DNA of 64,000 bases from Flavilitoribacter sp020436695 (GTDB lineage: Bacteria; Bacteroidota; Bacteroidia; Chitinophagales; Saprospiraceae), in assembly GCA_041392665.1 (NCBI GenBank), contig JAWKLQ010000020.1:62001-126000 (forward strand), given 5' to 3'. The notes below the pieces were generated by a model. It ran no database searches. It saw nothing but the letters and a program-made list of their open reading frames with translations, and was not told the DNA's origin. A program made the position numbers and the translations under genes. This document shows, in pieces, positions 42,593-53,500 of the stretch (its first letter is position 1; the number at the start of each line of letters is the position of its first letter).

Positions 42593-45439
42593 TCATGGCT
42601 GTTTAACACCATTCACCCAAAGCTCCAGATCTGCCAACCTGCCTTTGGGAGCCACTTCCCAATTAATACCTTGCGGCACCTCACACTCCATCCAAAGATG
42701 GTTGCCGCGGATTTCCCAACTCACATGGATCTCACCTCGTGGATGAGGAACGGTACCTTTTGCCCAATTGATCGAAGCGGTTTGAGGTGCGATGATCAGT
42801 TGGTCAGGATCGGAGGGGTGCGGCCAGCCCAGATCGACACCCAGTACCTGCGTGGTGAGGTAATAGGTGGGAGCTGCACTCCAGGCATGACTCAGGGTGC
42901 CGATCCCGGTATCATCAAAATTCTCCCAGGTGGTATCATCGTGTTTGTAGATCATTTCTCCCCAATGCTTTCGTACGAACTGCTCTGCTACTTCAGGCAT
43001 GCCCTGATCGTAGAGAGCTGCAAGTACGTAAAAGGAACCGTAGGGTGTGGTCTTTTTCCGGCGGCTGATCGAACCAATGTCTTTCAGTTCTTCAGCGATG
43101 TAGGGAAAAATGTGTCCATTCTGGTCCGTATCCGTGATGCCGGCGAGATAGGGCCAGACGGAGGAGATGGGGTAGTGATGGTTGATGGTTGTATCCTGTT
43201 GAATGCCATCCCGGTAGGCCATCTTTGCCGGATCCCACAGTTCTTCCTTTATGGAGCGGGAAAGCTCTGCAGCTGCCTGCGTGTAAAAACTAACGGCCTG
43301 GGGTTGGTCTAATTTACCGGCCAGCCTTGCCATATTTTGACAGGCCCGGGTGAGTATAGCCTGGAAAGCAGTATTGGTTACATCCTGTTTCGTGATCTGT
43401 GTCCATTCAATAAAAACGCGATCATTGTGAATGAGGCCCTGCTCATTTCTTTTCTCTAGTTCATCCCCGATCAGTTTTTCGTAATGTGGGAATAATTCCT
43501 CTGCAAAAGCCAGATCTCCGGTGCGATCGACATACCACATCAATGCCTCCAAGGTAAGCAAAGGATAATCTTCGAGTAGGGCGATCTCATCCGGGTGTTT
43601 GGTCTTTCCCTCATAAAAAAGCTCCCGATACATATCCTGAAACAGCGCAATGGAACGTTTGACAAGGCGCAGATCACCGCTGCCGGCCAGCGTGACGGCC
43701 ATTTGCGGCAGCATATCTCCGGCATAGAGCCCTCTTTCCCGAAAAGGGGTATCTGTATAGCTGTCTTCTGCGCAAACCCTTAAAGTACGCCAGCCCATCT
43801 GCCAGATTTGATCCATTAACGGATCTGAACAGGCGAACTCTCCGATCTGCTTGAAAGGATAGATCTGATTAATTACCCGAACTTTTTTGATCGTGACCGG
43901 ACCCGTGGCATGACGGATATTGACCTGGAGGTATCGCAGACCGTAGGGCTTGAAGGTTTCCATCCGGCCGCTGCCGCCGGCAGTAATGTGCCGGGCAGTC
44001 ATATAAAGGCCGTTGCGCTTCATGATATTTACCTGACGCCCCAGCAGGTCTTCCGTAAAACCGACATCCAGGATAGTACCCGCCGGTGCCTCGTAATCGA
44101 TCGCGATTCGCCCCAGTTTTTTATATCGAAAATCGTAGACGAGGCCTGTTGGGGCGCCGTCAGCGATTGCTATATCATCCGGAACCCACCCGGGAAATGG
44201 CAAGGACGCTCCCGCACTTCTCCAGGACATATCGATGGCCGGGTTGCCTCCATCGTATCCGGTTCGCGGCAACCATTCGGTTTCCAGCTTTTGGTGCAGA
44301 TCCATTTGATAAAGATCCAGCGCGTCTGCTTCTTCAGGCAGGAATGGACCCCCAATGCGAAAACGTACAGGATCTTTGAAGGTTTTGGATGGCGAAAGGG
44401 CTAATTCCAAATTCTTTGGCACTGACATCAGGAAAGCCCATTTACCGAATATCGTATTGCTACGGATAAGCAGATAGTTCCAGCCCTTTTTCAGAGAGAG
44501 GTCCAGTTGCCGGCGTTGGGGACTTACCGGGTCGGCTGCTTGCATGCTTAAGGGACCTTTTCCATTGAGGAAGTACTGACCATCGGTAACTCCAACTTTT
44601 ACTTCCTGCTCTTTGGGGGAATATATGTTCGTATAGGCAAAGAAAGCAGCACGGGTTCGGGAATCGATCCATCTCAAATCAGGCTGAAGCACCTGAAAAC
44701 TATAGATCTCCTCCTTTTCTTCCAGCCGGAAAGCCTCCACCAGGCGTTGCGGCCGATATTCCTGCTGGCTTAATGGCGGAATACTTCGGAGTACTAATGG
44801 CCCCCAACTCTCCTGCCAGTCTACTTTGACCACATCCTGCCAGTGGTCATCTTCCTCGTAATCCGCCTGCTCCCAGCCGGCGACTTCCCGGTCTGCATTG
44901 GCATCATATACCTCCATTGGGCCCAATGCAAAATTCATTCTGGGGCCCTGGGCATCGTAAGCTTTGCTTTGATAGGCTTTCCAATTACCCGGCGTAGTGA
45001 GTGTTATATCCTGATCTTCAGTGGTAATGTTTCCCCAGACAATGAGCCCGGGGCGATGCCGACGCAATTGAAAAGTAGAGGTGCCGTTGTTCAATACTTT
45101 TAAAGCGATAACATTTTCTCCCGCTTGCAAAAAAGGTGTCAGATCATAGTGATCATATTCCGGGTGTTCCGGATAAAAACGGGCTGGTCCGAAATTGACA
45201 AAATTACCGTTTACCAGCAGGTGATAACGACTGTCGGCGAAGAGATAGATATCGGCATCGTCGACCGGAGTAGTCAACTCAAAACTGGTGCGGAAATAGG
45301 CAAGCTGAAAGCGGGTCTGTGTAGTGTCATTAGTCCAAACATAAGCTGCATCCCCAGAAGGAGGCTGCGACTGTGCCGATAAGGGGGCATTGCAACTCAG
45401 TAAAAGTATAAGAGCGAAAATCAGATGTGGGTTCTTCAT
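42593..45439 (-). CDS. GH78-like alpha-L-rhamnosidase
   Basis: The start at 45439 gives a signal peptide (MKNPHLIFALILLLSCNAPL). Two N-terminal beta-sandwich domains (including ADIYLFADSRYHLLVNGNFV) precede an (alpha/alpha)6 barrel. The barrel carries DTPFRERGLYAGDM, matching the catalytic acid region of GH78, and ENFDDTGIGTLSHAWSAAP, matching the family's SxxHxxxG stretch. A C-terminal beta-sheet domain closes the protein. The enzyme would remove rhamnose or a related deoxysugar from a polysaccharide or glycoside. It lies within the minus-strand carbohydrate block. Confidence 0.82.
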   Translation of the reverse strand: MKNPHLIFALILLLSCNAPLSAQSQPPSGDAAYVWTNDTTQTRFQLAYFRTSFELTTPVDDADIYLFADSRYHLLVNGNFVNFGPARFYPEHPEYDHYDLTPFLQAGENVIALKVLNNGTSTFQLRRHRPGLIVWGNITTEDQDITLTTPGNWKAYQSKAYDAQGPRMNFALGPMEVYDANADREVAGWEQADYEEDDHWQDVVKVDWQESWGPLVLRSIPPLSQQEYRPQRLVEAFRLEEKEEIYSFQVLQPDLRWIDSRTRAAFFAYTNIYSPKEQEVKVGVTDGQYFLNGKGPLSMQAADPVSPQRRQLDLSLKKGWNYLLIRSNTIFGKWAFLMSVPKNLELALSPSKTFKDPVRFRIGGPFLPEEADALDLYQMDLHQKLETEWLPRTGYDGGNPAIDMSWRSAGASLPFPGWVPDDIAIADGAPTGLVYDFRYKKLGRIAIDYEAPAGTILDVGFTEDLLGRQVNIMKRNGLYMTARHITAGGSGRMETFKPYGLRYLQVNIRHATGPVTIKKVRVINQIYPFKQIGEFACSDPLMDQIWQMGWRTLRVCAEDSYTDTPFRERGLYAGDMLPQMAVTLAGSGDLRLVKRSIALFQDMYRELFYEGKTKHPDEIALLEDYPLLTLEALMWYVDRTGDLAFAEELFPHYEKLIGDELEKRNEQGLIHNDRVFIEWTQITKQDVTNTAFQAILTRACQNMARLAGKLDQPQAVSFYTQAAAELSRSIKEELWDPAKMAYRDGIQQDTTINHHYPISSVWPYLAGITDTDQNGHIFPYIAEELKDIGSISRRKKTTPYGSFYVLAALYDQGMPEVAEQFVRKHWGEMIYKHDDTTWENFDDTGIGTLSHAWSAAPTYYLTTQVLGVDLGWPHPSDPDQLIIAPQTASINWAKGTVPHPRGEIHVSWEIRGNHLWMECEVPQGINWEVAPKGRLADLELWVNGVKQP

Positions 45440-45504
45440 TTTGTGTTTTGATTCGATGAATGCAAACCCAAAATACAAGAAAACCTACTATTTACTTTCC
45501 TGCA

Positions 45505-46986
45505 CTATCTTTTAAAGAACTTAACGGCATAACGTCCGTCGGCTTCCAGGAAGTTGATCTGAACAATGTACATCCCACTACTGAGTTGGCTAATATCCAG
45601 CAACTGGAAGTACTCATTTTGACTCTTAAAGCCTTTTTTCTCCCAAACCAGCCGGCCGTCATATCGATAGATCTGAATGTACAGATCTCCTCTGTCCTTT
45701 TCATTGCGAAGGAATACCTTAAGTTCATCGAGTGCCGGATTGGGGAAAACCACCAGATCCGACAAGGAAGAGTTGTCTATCGAGAGAGAGGAAATAAAAG
45801 TATTGTTCTTTTCGGTGACCTCGATGATCTCGTTGTCTGAATCGATCACTGCTTTCAGAAAATAATCGCCGGTACCCAGCACAATGGGGAAGTCAAGGGC
45901 AAAATCCAGGGAAATCTGGCGTTCACCGGGAGTGAGTTCTATGCGTTCTTCGTGAAGAAGAAAACCGACCTCATCTTCCTTTTGAGCCAGCGATATCCTT
46001 AAGGTGGCTTCATAGGTTTTTTTCAGATTGGACAGGGAAATGTCAAAGGTCGCATCGATTTTCTGATCAGAGCGAATAGATAATTGACCAACCTGGGAGC
46101 TGATCGCAAAATCGGGGTAGAAATCACATTTACTGACGAGATACGCGTTCTCATCTTCATGTACGGATTCGATAACCGCCAGTTGCTCGGCCGAAAAAAA
46201 TCGCACGCAGGAGGAAGGAGCGTAAGACATAAAGTTATTGACCGGTGGAACGTAGCTTTCTCCTTTGGGATCAGTTATTTTGCCGACGTAAGAACAGCCA
46301 GACATCAGGTTTGGAGTACCCAAATTGGGATCGGCGGGTGTGTCACACAGCAGATCACCGGCAACTTCACAATTGGTGCCGTCTACGTATTCCCGCCCAA
46401 AGGAAGTCTCGTGTGTATGATACAAGCCATAGAAATGACCCAGCTCATGGATCAGGGTTGCCCCATCGGTAGCACACCCCTTATTCATCATCACGTAGCG
46501 ACTTTCTTCTGTATTGAAAAATGGAAAACGGGCATAACCGCACAGACCTACACCTCCCGGCGTAACGACATCGTCGGCAAAATAGATATTAATGGTCCCG
46601 GGTACATAATTCAGTTGGTTGAGCTGATCTCCCGTATTGAAGGTGTAAGTTCCACCTCCCTGGATGTACCGGGGAGAACCGCAGATGAAAAATTCAATTC
46701 CGGCGCTATTGTAGATCCGATTAGTTCGTTCGATCTCTTCTTCGATCTGATCAACTGAAATGTCAATGGAACCCACGGCACGGGATTCAATGATGTGGAT
46801 GGTTACTGCTACGGAATCGATGCCGTCACCTCTGGCGGCCGGTGTGCGGTTTTGCTGATAAAAATCAAAAGCAGCTTGTTGTTCTTCTGAAGACAGTAAG
46901 CCCAGATCAGAGCCGCACCACTGGGCCTGCACCTGGCCTCCGAACAACATTAAAGAAACTAGTAAAAGTTGAAGGCAGTTTTTCAT
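45505..46986 (-). CDS. secreted M43 (pappalysin-type) zinc metalloprotease, T9SS-sorted
   Basis: The ATG at 46986 starts a signal peptide ending VQAQ. The zinc site HELGHFYGLYH (H185, E186, H189, H195 counted from the frame start at 47001) and a Met-turn stretch NNFMSYAP define a pappalysin-like metzincin. A beta-sandwich follows, then a T9SS C-terminal domain (VVFPNPALDELKVF ... LSSGMYIVQI). It digests extracellular protein. It lies between the GH78-like and GH16 genes, with a 110-base gap to the latter. Confidence 0.93.
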   Translation of the reverse strand: MKNCLQLLLVSLMLFGGQVQAQWCGSDLGLLSSEEQQAAFDFYQQNRTPAARGDGIDSVAVTIHIIESRAVGSIDISVDQIEEEIERTNRIYNSAGIEFFICGSPRYIQGGGTYTFNTGDQLNQLNYVPGTINIYFADDVVTPGGVGLCGYARFPFFNTEESRYVMMNKGCATDGATLIHELGHFYGLYHTHETSFGREYVDGTNCEVAGDLLCDTPADPNLGTPNLMSGCSYVGKITDPKGESYVPPVNNFMSYAPSSCVRFFSAEQLAVIESVHEDENAYLVSKCDFYPDFAISSQVGQLSIRSDQKIDATFDISLSNLKKTYEATLRISLAQKEDEVGFLLHEERIELTPGERQISLDFALDFPIVLGTGDYFLKAVIDSDNEIIEVTEKNNTFISSLSIDNSSLSDLVVFPNPALDELKVFLRNEKDRGDLYIQIYRYDGRLVWEKKGFKSQNEYFQLLDISQLSSGMYIVQINFLEADGRYAVKFFKR

Positions 46987-47096
46987 TGGTTGAGGTTTCA
47001 CTTGAAGGGGTTAAAATTAAGACTTCCGAATATTAAATACAGTAGGGGAGTTGAAAATACTTTGAATTCGTTTCTGTATTGTACCAGGGCTGACAA

Positions 47097-47951
47097 CTAA
47101 TGGAGCTGATAGATGCGAACATAGTCTACTTCATATCGGGTGGGAAAGACGGTTCCGGATGGATCACCGCCGTTTGGTCCACCAATGGCAAGATTGAGCA
47201 AAAAATAATGCTCCATTTCCAGGAATGGATTCTTTATTTTTCCTCTTTGGTTGATCGTTTCATCCAGCGAGATTCGGTTCAGCAGTTGTCCGTCCAGATA
47301 AATACTGATCGATTCTTGCGTCCAGTCCATTCGCCACAGGTGAAATTGATCATCCCAATCCGTGTTTTTAAAACTGCTGACGGGTGTACGGGAATCATTC
47401 CAGATGGCTTTCCAGCGTTCACTACTGGCCCATGCCACATTTGCCAGAATATTGCCACCGTAGAATTCCATGATGTCGATCTCGCCGTTGGCCGGCCATT
47501 CCTCCCCAAGTCCCAATGTCCAGATGGCCGGCCAGAGCCCTGCCTGGGTTTTGATCCTGGCCTTAATTTCAAAGCGGCCGTAACGCCAGGCATGGCGGCC
47601 TCGGGTATTGATACTGGCCGATGTATAGTCGGCCTGTTTGCGATTAAGCCGCCAATCATCACTTCCTGCTGCAAAATTTGGGTTCGGTACGTTCTCTCTT
47701 CTGCCTTCGATGATCAGTAATCCGTTTTCCACAAAAGCATTTTCCTCCTGATACCACTGTAATTCCTGGTTGCGTACAAAGCCGTGTTCATAAGTCCAGT
47801 TCGAAGGATCAGGACGTCCGTTCGTATTGAATTCTTCTGACCAAACCAGTTTGTAACCCTCATCGAGATAGGCATTCTCGAAACTTCGGGGACCGGCACA
47901 ATCGGTTACTACCATAGATAATACCGCCAAAGGCAGCAGCCTATACTTCAT
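47097..47951 (-). CDS. GH16 beta-glucanase (laminarinase-like) lipoprotein
   Basis: The lipobox VVTDC (C18) would anchor the protein in the outer membrane or periplasm. The beta-jelly-roll carries the GH16 active-site motif GEIDIMEF with E157, D159 and E162, and the flanking GLWPAIWTLG and DFHLWRMDW-like strands (FHLWRMDWT). At 284 aa it is a single-domain enzyme, expected to cut beta-1,3- or mixed-linkage glucans such as laminarin. It starts 3 bases after the stop of the 2OG oxygenase gene, so the two are surely co-transcribed. Confidence 0.93.
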   Translation of the reverse strand: MKYRLLPLAVLSMVVTDCAGPRSFENAYLDEGYKLVWSEEFNTNGRPDPSNWTYEHGFVRNQELQWYQEENAFVENGLLIIEGRRENVPNPNFAAGSDDWRLNRKQADYTSASINTRGRHAWRYGRFEIKARIKTQAGLWPAIWTLGLGEEWPANGEIDIMEFYGGNILANVAWASSERWKAIWNDSRTPVSSFKNTDWDDQFHLWRMDWTQESISIYLDGQLLNRISLDETINQRGKIKNPFLEMEHYFLLNLAIGGPNGGDPSGTVFPTRYEVDYVRIYQLH

Positions 47952-47954
47952 TGC

Positions 47955-48959
47955 TCAAATGTTTTTACGTAGTTGAGGGAAAACTTTAGATACTTTATTG
48001 AGAATGTAATCGCCATAAGTCCCTTCAAATTCATGTACACTGGCGCCGTCCCATCTGTCCTGCTGGTCGTCGACTACAGATTCTATCTGGCTGAGATCGA
48101 TGGCCGCTATCCTGGTCGAAAAATTAGGGTCAAAGAAAAAAGGAAAAGAAAAACGCCCTTTTCCGGAAGTGTTTAATACCCGGTGCGGCGTAGAACGGTA
48201 GTATCCTTTGGTCATACGGTCGAGCATATCACCGATATTACAAACGAAAGTACCTGGAATGTAGGGAGCTTCGATCCACTTCGAGCGACTTTTGATCTGA
48301 AGGCCGCCAACGGGGTCCTGCTTTAGTATGGTCAATACGCCGTAGTCGGTATGTTCACCTACTCCCCAGGGCGCATCCAGATCCGGATAGGCATGTCCCG
48401 GCGGGTAGTGAAATATACGAAAAAGGGTGAGGGGATCAGTGGTATATCGATCGGCAAAATAGGCGGCTTCCAATTCCAGGCTTTGAGCCAGGCCCCTCAT
48501 AAGGTGATGCCCCAGTTCAGTCAGCTTGCTGATGTATTCCAAAACAGTGTCCCGGAATTCCGGCATATCCGACGGGAAAAGATTCGCGCCGTGCAGGGGA
48601 ATACCCGCACGCACAAGCGGATCATCTTCTCCGAGTTCCGAACCGAAATACAGTCCTTCTTTCAGATCCGGCTTACCGGAGGTGAGCTCATCCCCAACCG
48701 GGAAATAGCCCCGCCAGGCTCTTCCGCCCAATTCCATGCGGATCTTCATTTTCTCTTCCAGCGGACGGGCAAAGAAGGCCGCACTTTGATCTTCCAGTTG
48801 CCGTTGCAACTCTTCAGGGATACCGTGTCCGCTGATGTAGAAGAAACCAAATTCCCGACAGGCGGCGGCCAGTTGTTCCGGTACGGTAGAATTTATTTTA
48901 TCATCCCTGATCAGGGAACTAATATCAATGATCGGAACAGAAAGTGTTGTATTGTTCAT
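47955..48959 (-). CDS. 2-oxoglutarate/Fe(II) oxygenase of the isopenicillin N synthase family
   Basis: The N-terminal DIOX_N region reads VPIIDISSL and FGFFYISGHGIP. The iron ligands are H203 and D205 (EHTDYG) and H259 (TPHRVLN), and the 2-oxoglutarate-binding Arg/Ser are R269 and S271 (GRFSFPFF). At 334 aa it is full length. Such enzymes hydroxylate or cyclise small molecules or peptides; the substrate cannot be read from the sequence. It has no signal peptide, so it is cytosolic, although both neighbours are exported. It lies 17 bases after DUF1501 and 3 bases before GH16. Confidence 0.92.
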   Translation of the reverse strand: MNNTTLSVPIIDISSLIRDDKINSTVPEQLAAACREFGFFYISGHGIPEELQRQLEDQSAAFFARPLEEKMKIRMELGGRAWRGYFPVGDELTSGKPDLKEGLYFGSELGEDDPLVRAGIPLHGANLFPSDMPEFRDTVLEYISKLTELGHHLMRGLAQSLELEAAYFADRYTTDPLTLFRIFHYPPGHAYPDLDAPWGVGEHTDYGVLTILKQDPVGGLQIKSRSKWIEAPYIPGTFVCNIGDMLDRMTKGYYRSTPHRVLNTSGKGRFSFPFFFDPNFSTRIAAIDLSQIESVVDDQQDRWDGASVHEFEGTYGDYILNKVSKVFPQLRKNI

Positions 48960-48976
48960 AGGACAGCTTTACAAGA

Positions 48977-50437
48977 TCATGATAGGATGTCTTTCACCAC
49001 ATTTCCGTGGACATCCGTGAGCCGGAATCGCCGCCCCTGATATTTAAAAGTCAGCCGTTCATGGTCTACGCCGAGCAGATGAAGCAGGGTGGCTTGCATA
49101 TCATGTACGTGTACCGGATTCTGGGCCACATTATAACCAAAATCATCGGTACTACCGAAAGTAAATCCTTTCCGAACACCGGCTCCGGCCATAAAAATGG
49201 TAAAACACTTGGGATGATGATCCCGCCCATAGTTATCGACGGTAAGTTTTCCCTGGGAATAATTGGTACGTCCGAATTCTCCTCCCCAGATCACCAGCGT
49301 ATCGTCCAACAGGCCGCGATGTTTAAGGTCTGTGATCAGTGCGGCGGTACTCTGGTCGGTTTCTCTACATTGGGTTTTAATGGCCCGCGGCAGATTGCCG
49401 TGCTGATCCCATCCCTGATGAAAGAGTTGAACGAACTTCACGCCGCGTTCCACCAGCCGACGGGCCAGCAGACAGTTTGCGGCATAAGAGCCCGGCCTTC
49501 GACTGTCATCGCCGTACATCTCATAAATATATTCGGGTTCATCGCTGACATCCATGATCTCAGGGACGGAAGTCTGCATACGGAAAGCCATTTCATATTG
49601 GGCCGAGCGGGCCATGATCTCAGGGTCGTTCAGGTCCTGATGGTTGATGGCTTCCAGTTGTTTGAGATAATCGAGTTGCTCGCGCCGCCCTTCCGAACTT
49701 ACGCCCGGCGGATTTTCCAGATAGAGCACGGGGTTCTTCCCGGAGCGGAACTGCACGCCCTGGTGCTGAGAAGGCAGAAATCCATTGCCCCACAGACGGG
49801 AATAAAGCGGCTGCCCCGTTTTGTCCTTTGTGACCAGGACTACAAAAGCCGGTAGATTCTCATTGTCCGATCCCAGCCCGTAACTGATCCAGGAACCCAT
49901 GGAAGGCCGTCCGGGTAGTTGAGAGCCCGTGGTGAGGAAGGTCGCAGCCGGGTCGTGGTTGATCGCCTCCGTATACATGGATTTGATGAAACAAAGCTCA
50001 TCCACGATCTTCGCCGTATGCGGCATCAGATCGCTTACCCAGGCTCCACTTTGGCCGTGTTGTTTAAAATCAAAAACCGTCCCGGCCAGTGGGAAGGAAG
50101 ACTGACCGGCAGTCATGCCCGTTAGCCGTTGCCCGCTGCGAATGCTTTCGGGCAGATCCTCGCCATTCATTTTATTGAGCAGAGGCTTGTAATCAAACAG
50201 ATCGAGCTGCGATGGCGCACCGCTCTGGAAAAGATAGATCACCCGTTTGGCTTTGGGGGCGAAATGAGGTTTGCCCAAAATACCACCGTTTAGCGTTGCA
50301 GATGCACTATTCTGACTGAATAACTGCATGGGATCCAGAAAGGACGCCAGTGTTAGCGCGCCCAGCCCGAGTGAAGTTCTGGTAAGAAAATCCCGACGGG
50401 TATATTGTTTATTTTGATGGTGGCAGTGATGCGACAT
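48977..50437 (-). CDS. Tat-exported DUF1501 protein
   Basis: The Tat signal is TRRDFLTRTSLGLGALTL after a His-rich start (MSHHCHHQNK). The body has the DUF1501 (sulfatase/alkaline phosphatase-like fold) features, including VIYLFQSGAPSQLDLFDYKP, WGGEFGRTNYSQ and the terminal GVDHERLTFKYQGRRFRLTD. DUF1501 genes occur next to PSD1 genes in Planctomycetes and Bacteroidota. Their joint function is not established, though a role in degrading sulfated polysaccharide is often suggested. The PSD1 gene lies 65 bases upstream. Confidence 0.92.
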   Translation of the reverse strand: MSHHCHHQNKQYTRRDFLTRTSLGLGALTLASFLDPMQLFSQNSASATLNGGILGKPHFAPKAKRVIYLFQSGAPSQLDLFDYKPLLNKMNGEDLPESIRSGQRLTGMTAGQSSFPLAGTVFDFKQHGQSGAWVSDLMPHTAKIVDELCFIKSMYTEAINHDPAATFLTTGSQLPGRPSMGSWISYGLGSDNENLPAFVVLVTKDKTGQPLYSRLWGNGFLPSQHQGVQFRSGKNPVLYLENPPGVSSEGRREQLDYLKQLEAINHQDLNDPEIMARSAQYEMAFRMQTSVPEIMDVSDEPEYIYEMYGDDSRRPGSYAANCLLARRLVERGVKFVQLFHQGWDQHGNLPRAIKTQCRETDQSTAALITDLKHRGLLDDTLVIWGGEFGRTNYSQGKLTVDNYGRDHHPKCFTIFMAGAGVRKGFTFGSTDDFGYNVAQNPVHVHDMQATLLHLLGVDHERLTFKYQGRRFRLTDVHGNVVKDILS

Positions 50438-50502
50438 CTCTTTAGGTTTTTAATTTTTTCAATCCACAGATGGAGGATTGTACTTTCATTAATCGCTAAG
50501 AC

Positions 50503-53500
50503 TCAACGCCTCATATAAGCCTCATCGTGGTTCAGCATGGTATTGGCTACCATGGCCAGTGCCGCGGTATTAGGATCATCCAGTTCCGGTGCATGTTGGA
50601 ATTCTCCCACAGTCAGCAGTTCCTTTGCTTCTTCGGGATGCTCCTGAAAGCGGTGGATCTGCTTTTGATACAATTCCTCGAAAAGAGCCAGTTCCCGGTC
50701 TTTGGGATGACGGCCGGTAACCAGGCGAAAAGCATATATCAACTGATCCTGTAACTGCTCGCCTCCGGCCACCTGCATGCGTTCCGCCAGCGCCCGGGAG
50801 GCTTCTACGAATTGAGGATCGTTCATCAGGATCAGAGCCTGCAATGGCGTGTTGGTATTTTCCCGTTTCACGGTGCAGACCTCACGGGGAGGGGCATCAA
50901 AAGTGGTCATAAAGGGATGAGGAGAGGTGCGCTTGACGAAGGTATACAGGCTTCGGCGGTAAAGACTATCACCTTTTGTCACCTGATAGGTAAGGAGGAT
51001 GTGGGAAAAGGTGCCTTTTTCAATCCAGAGCCCTTCCGGTTGGTAGGGGCGTACACTTTCGCCGCCCACTTGCCTGACCAGCAGTCCACTGGCTGCCAGC
51101 GCATTATCCCGGATCATTTCGGCCGGCAGCCGGTAACTGGGAGCGCGTGCCAGCAAACGGTTGTCCGGGTCTTTTTCCCGTGCTTCCTGCGTAGGCTCAG
51201 AACTTTGGCGGTAAGTAGTGGAAAGCACGATGGTGCGCAACAGAGCCTTCACGTCCCAGCCGCTGTTGCGAAATTCCAGTGCCAGCCAGTCGAGTAATTC
51301 CGGATGACTTGGCAGGCTGCCCTGCACGCCGAAATCCTGCGGGGTGTTGACCAGCCCCCGGCCAAAGAGCATCTGCCAGTATCGGTTGACGGTCACTCTG
51401 GCGGTAAGTGGATGGTTCGGTTGAAACAACCATTGGGCCAGGCCCAGGCGGTTACGGGGCAGATCATCCGGGAAAGGAGGGAGTTGATGCGGGGTATCAG
51501 TGTTCACCTGATGAGTGGGAGCGTCGTAAGCCCCCCGCCGATATACGTACATCGGCCGGGCTTTTGCCATTTCCTCCATGACCATGACTTCATCAATGGG
51601 GGCCATGATCTCCATTTTTCGGGCCTGTAAATCGCTCAGTTCCGTCTGCAACTGCCGGATGGCCGGTTGTTGCTGCCGGAAGTGTTTTTTGAGTAGCGTT
51701 TGGTACTGTTTAGGATCTTTTTTTATATCGGAAACAGTAAGATTGCCATCCAGGAGAACAACTTCCAGCGGTGTTAAGGCGGAATGGTAGTAACGGATCT
51801 CATCCAGGCTACCGATAAATGCTCCGTTCTCTCCGGTAAATGAGCGGTAACTCTTAGCGGCCCGTAGTGCCCGGTTTGGATCACGGACATGCGCTCCGGT
51901 CGTAATCGGATAAATGGTTTTATACAGCCGGTCGTAGCGGATCTCAATCGGTGCCTCCTGCCCGTTGATGTAAAGTTTAAGCCCGGCTGCCTCACTGGAA
52001 CCATCATAGGTTAAGGCTACCTGCGTCCATGTATGTAGTGCAATGGAGTCGGTAGTTTGTACGTGGAGGTAGTTATGAGGCAGCGAATTGATCAGACGGG
52101 CATTGAGCCGGTTGTGTTCATCCAGGTAAAAATCCCAACCCCGCCAAAAATTATTTTTATTGCCACTGGTGCCCAGAAGTGTTTGGGTACGCCCTTTTTC
52201 TTTTTTGCTGTTGTTAAGCCAGAGACTGGCTGAGAAGGGTTCGTTCAGCTCCGTCAGGCCAATGCCTTTCAAATTCAGCTCATCGTAATTGCCGGTGAAA
52301 GATAAGGCCTTTCCAAATTTCCCTTCTACCAGCTTGGGTGTTCCGGGAGAAACGCTATTGCTATTTTTGTCGAATACAGTTCGATTATTTTCTTCGCTTA
52401 TTTGATCCAGCGGAAAATAGCCGACCGGTTTTTCCGGTTGGTAGTCATTAGGTAGTTGTTGTATGAAGTCACTAATCTCAGTGATCTGTTCGGCCTTTTG
52501 TTGTAACTCCATCTCTTTTGCACTGATCTGGGCTTTGATTGTTGCTAATTTTTCTGCCGTTTCGGGTTCGGGCAGAAGCAGCATGGGGCCGTAGTTTCCA
52601 TCATCACCAGTCATGCCCAGTTCTTTCACATTATTGAAAAAGGCAGTGAAGGAATAATACTCCTCCTGAGAGATGGGATCAAATTTATGATCGTGGCAGC
52701 GGGCACAGTTGAGAGTAAGTCCCATAAAAGCCGTTGCGACCGTCTCTGCACGATCGAAAACATAATTGAGGCGAAATTCCTCGTCAATAGCACCTCCCTC
52801 GGCGGTCATCGGATGGTTCCGGTTAAAAGCAGTGGCCAATTTTTGTTCGGTAGTCGCATTGGGTAAGAGATCTCCCGCCAGTTGCCAGGTTACGAACTGA
52901 TCGTAAGGCATATTATTCCGGAAAGCCTTTATCACCCAATCCCGCCAGGGCCACATCATACGATAACCGTCAGCGTGTAAGCCGTGGGAGTCGGCGTAGC
53001 GGGAGAGATCCATCCAGTCAAGCGCCAGTCGTTCGGCGTTGGCATCCGAATCCAGTAATTGGTCTACCACCCGTTCGTAGGCATCGGGGCGTTCATCTGC
53101 CAGGAAAGCATCCATTTGTTCAATAGTGGGCGGCAGCCCGGTGAGGTCCATATATACCCGACGAAGCAGCCGCTCTTTTTCGGCGGGCACGTTGGGTTCG
53201 AGCCCATTCTCTTCCAGTTTTTTGTAAACGAACTGGTCTATCGGATTGACTATCGGCCAGTTAGGGTGTTCCAGTTCCGGTAATTCAGGAGCCTCCGGAG
53301 GCAGAAAAGCCCAGTGCTCTTTCCATTCAGCACCCTGTTCTACCCATTTGACCAGAATGGCTTTTTCTTCTTCCGTCATGGAGAGATTAGACTTCGGTGG
53401 CGGCATCTGGCGCTCTGGATCATCGCTCAGGATACGTTCGATAGCCAGGCTGTGGTGCGGTTTTCCTGCTTTGAAGGCAAAACCTTCACCGGAGACCAGT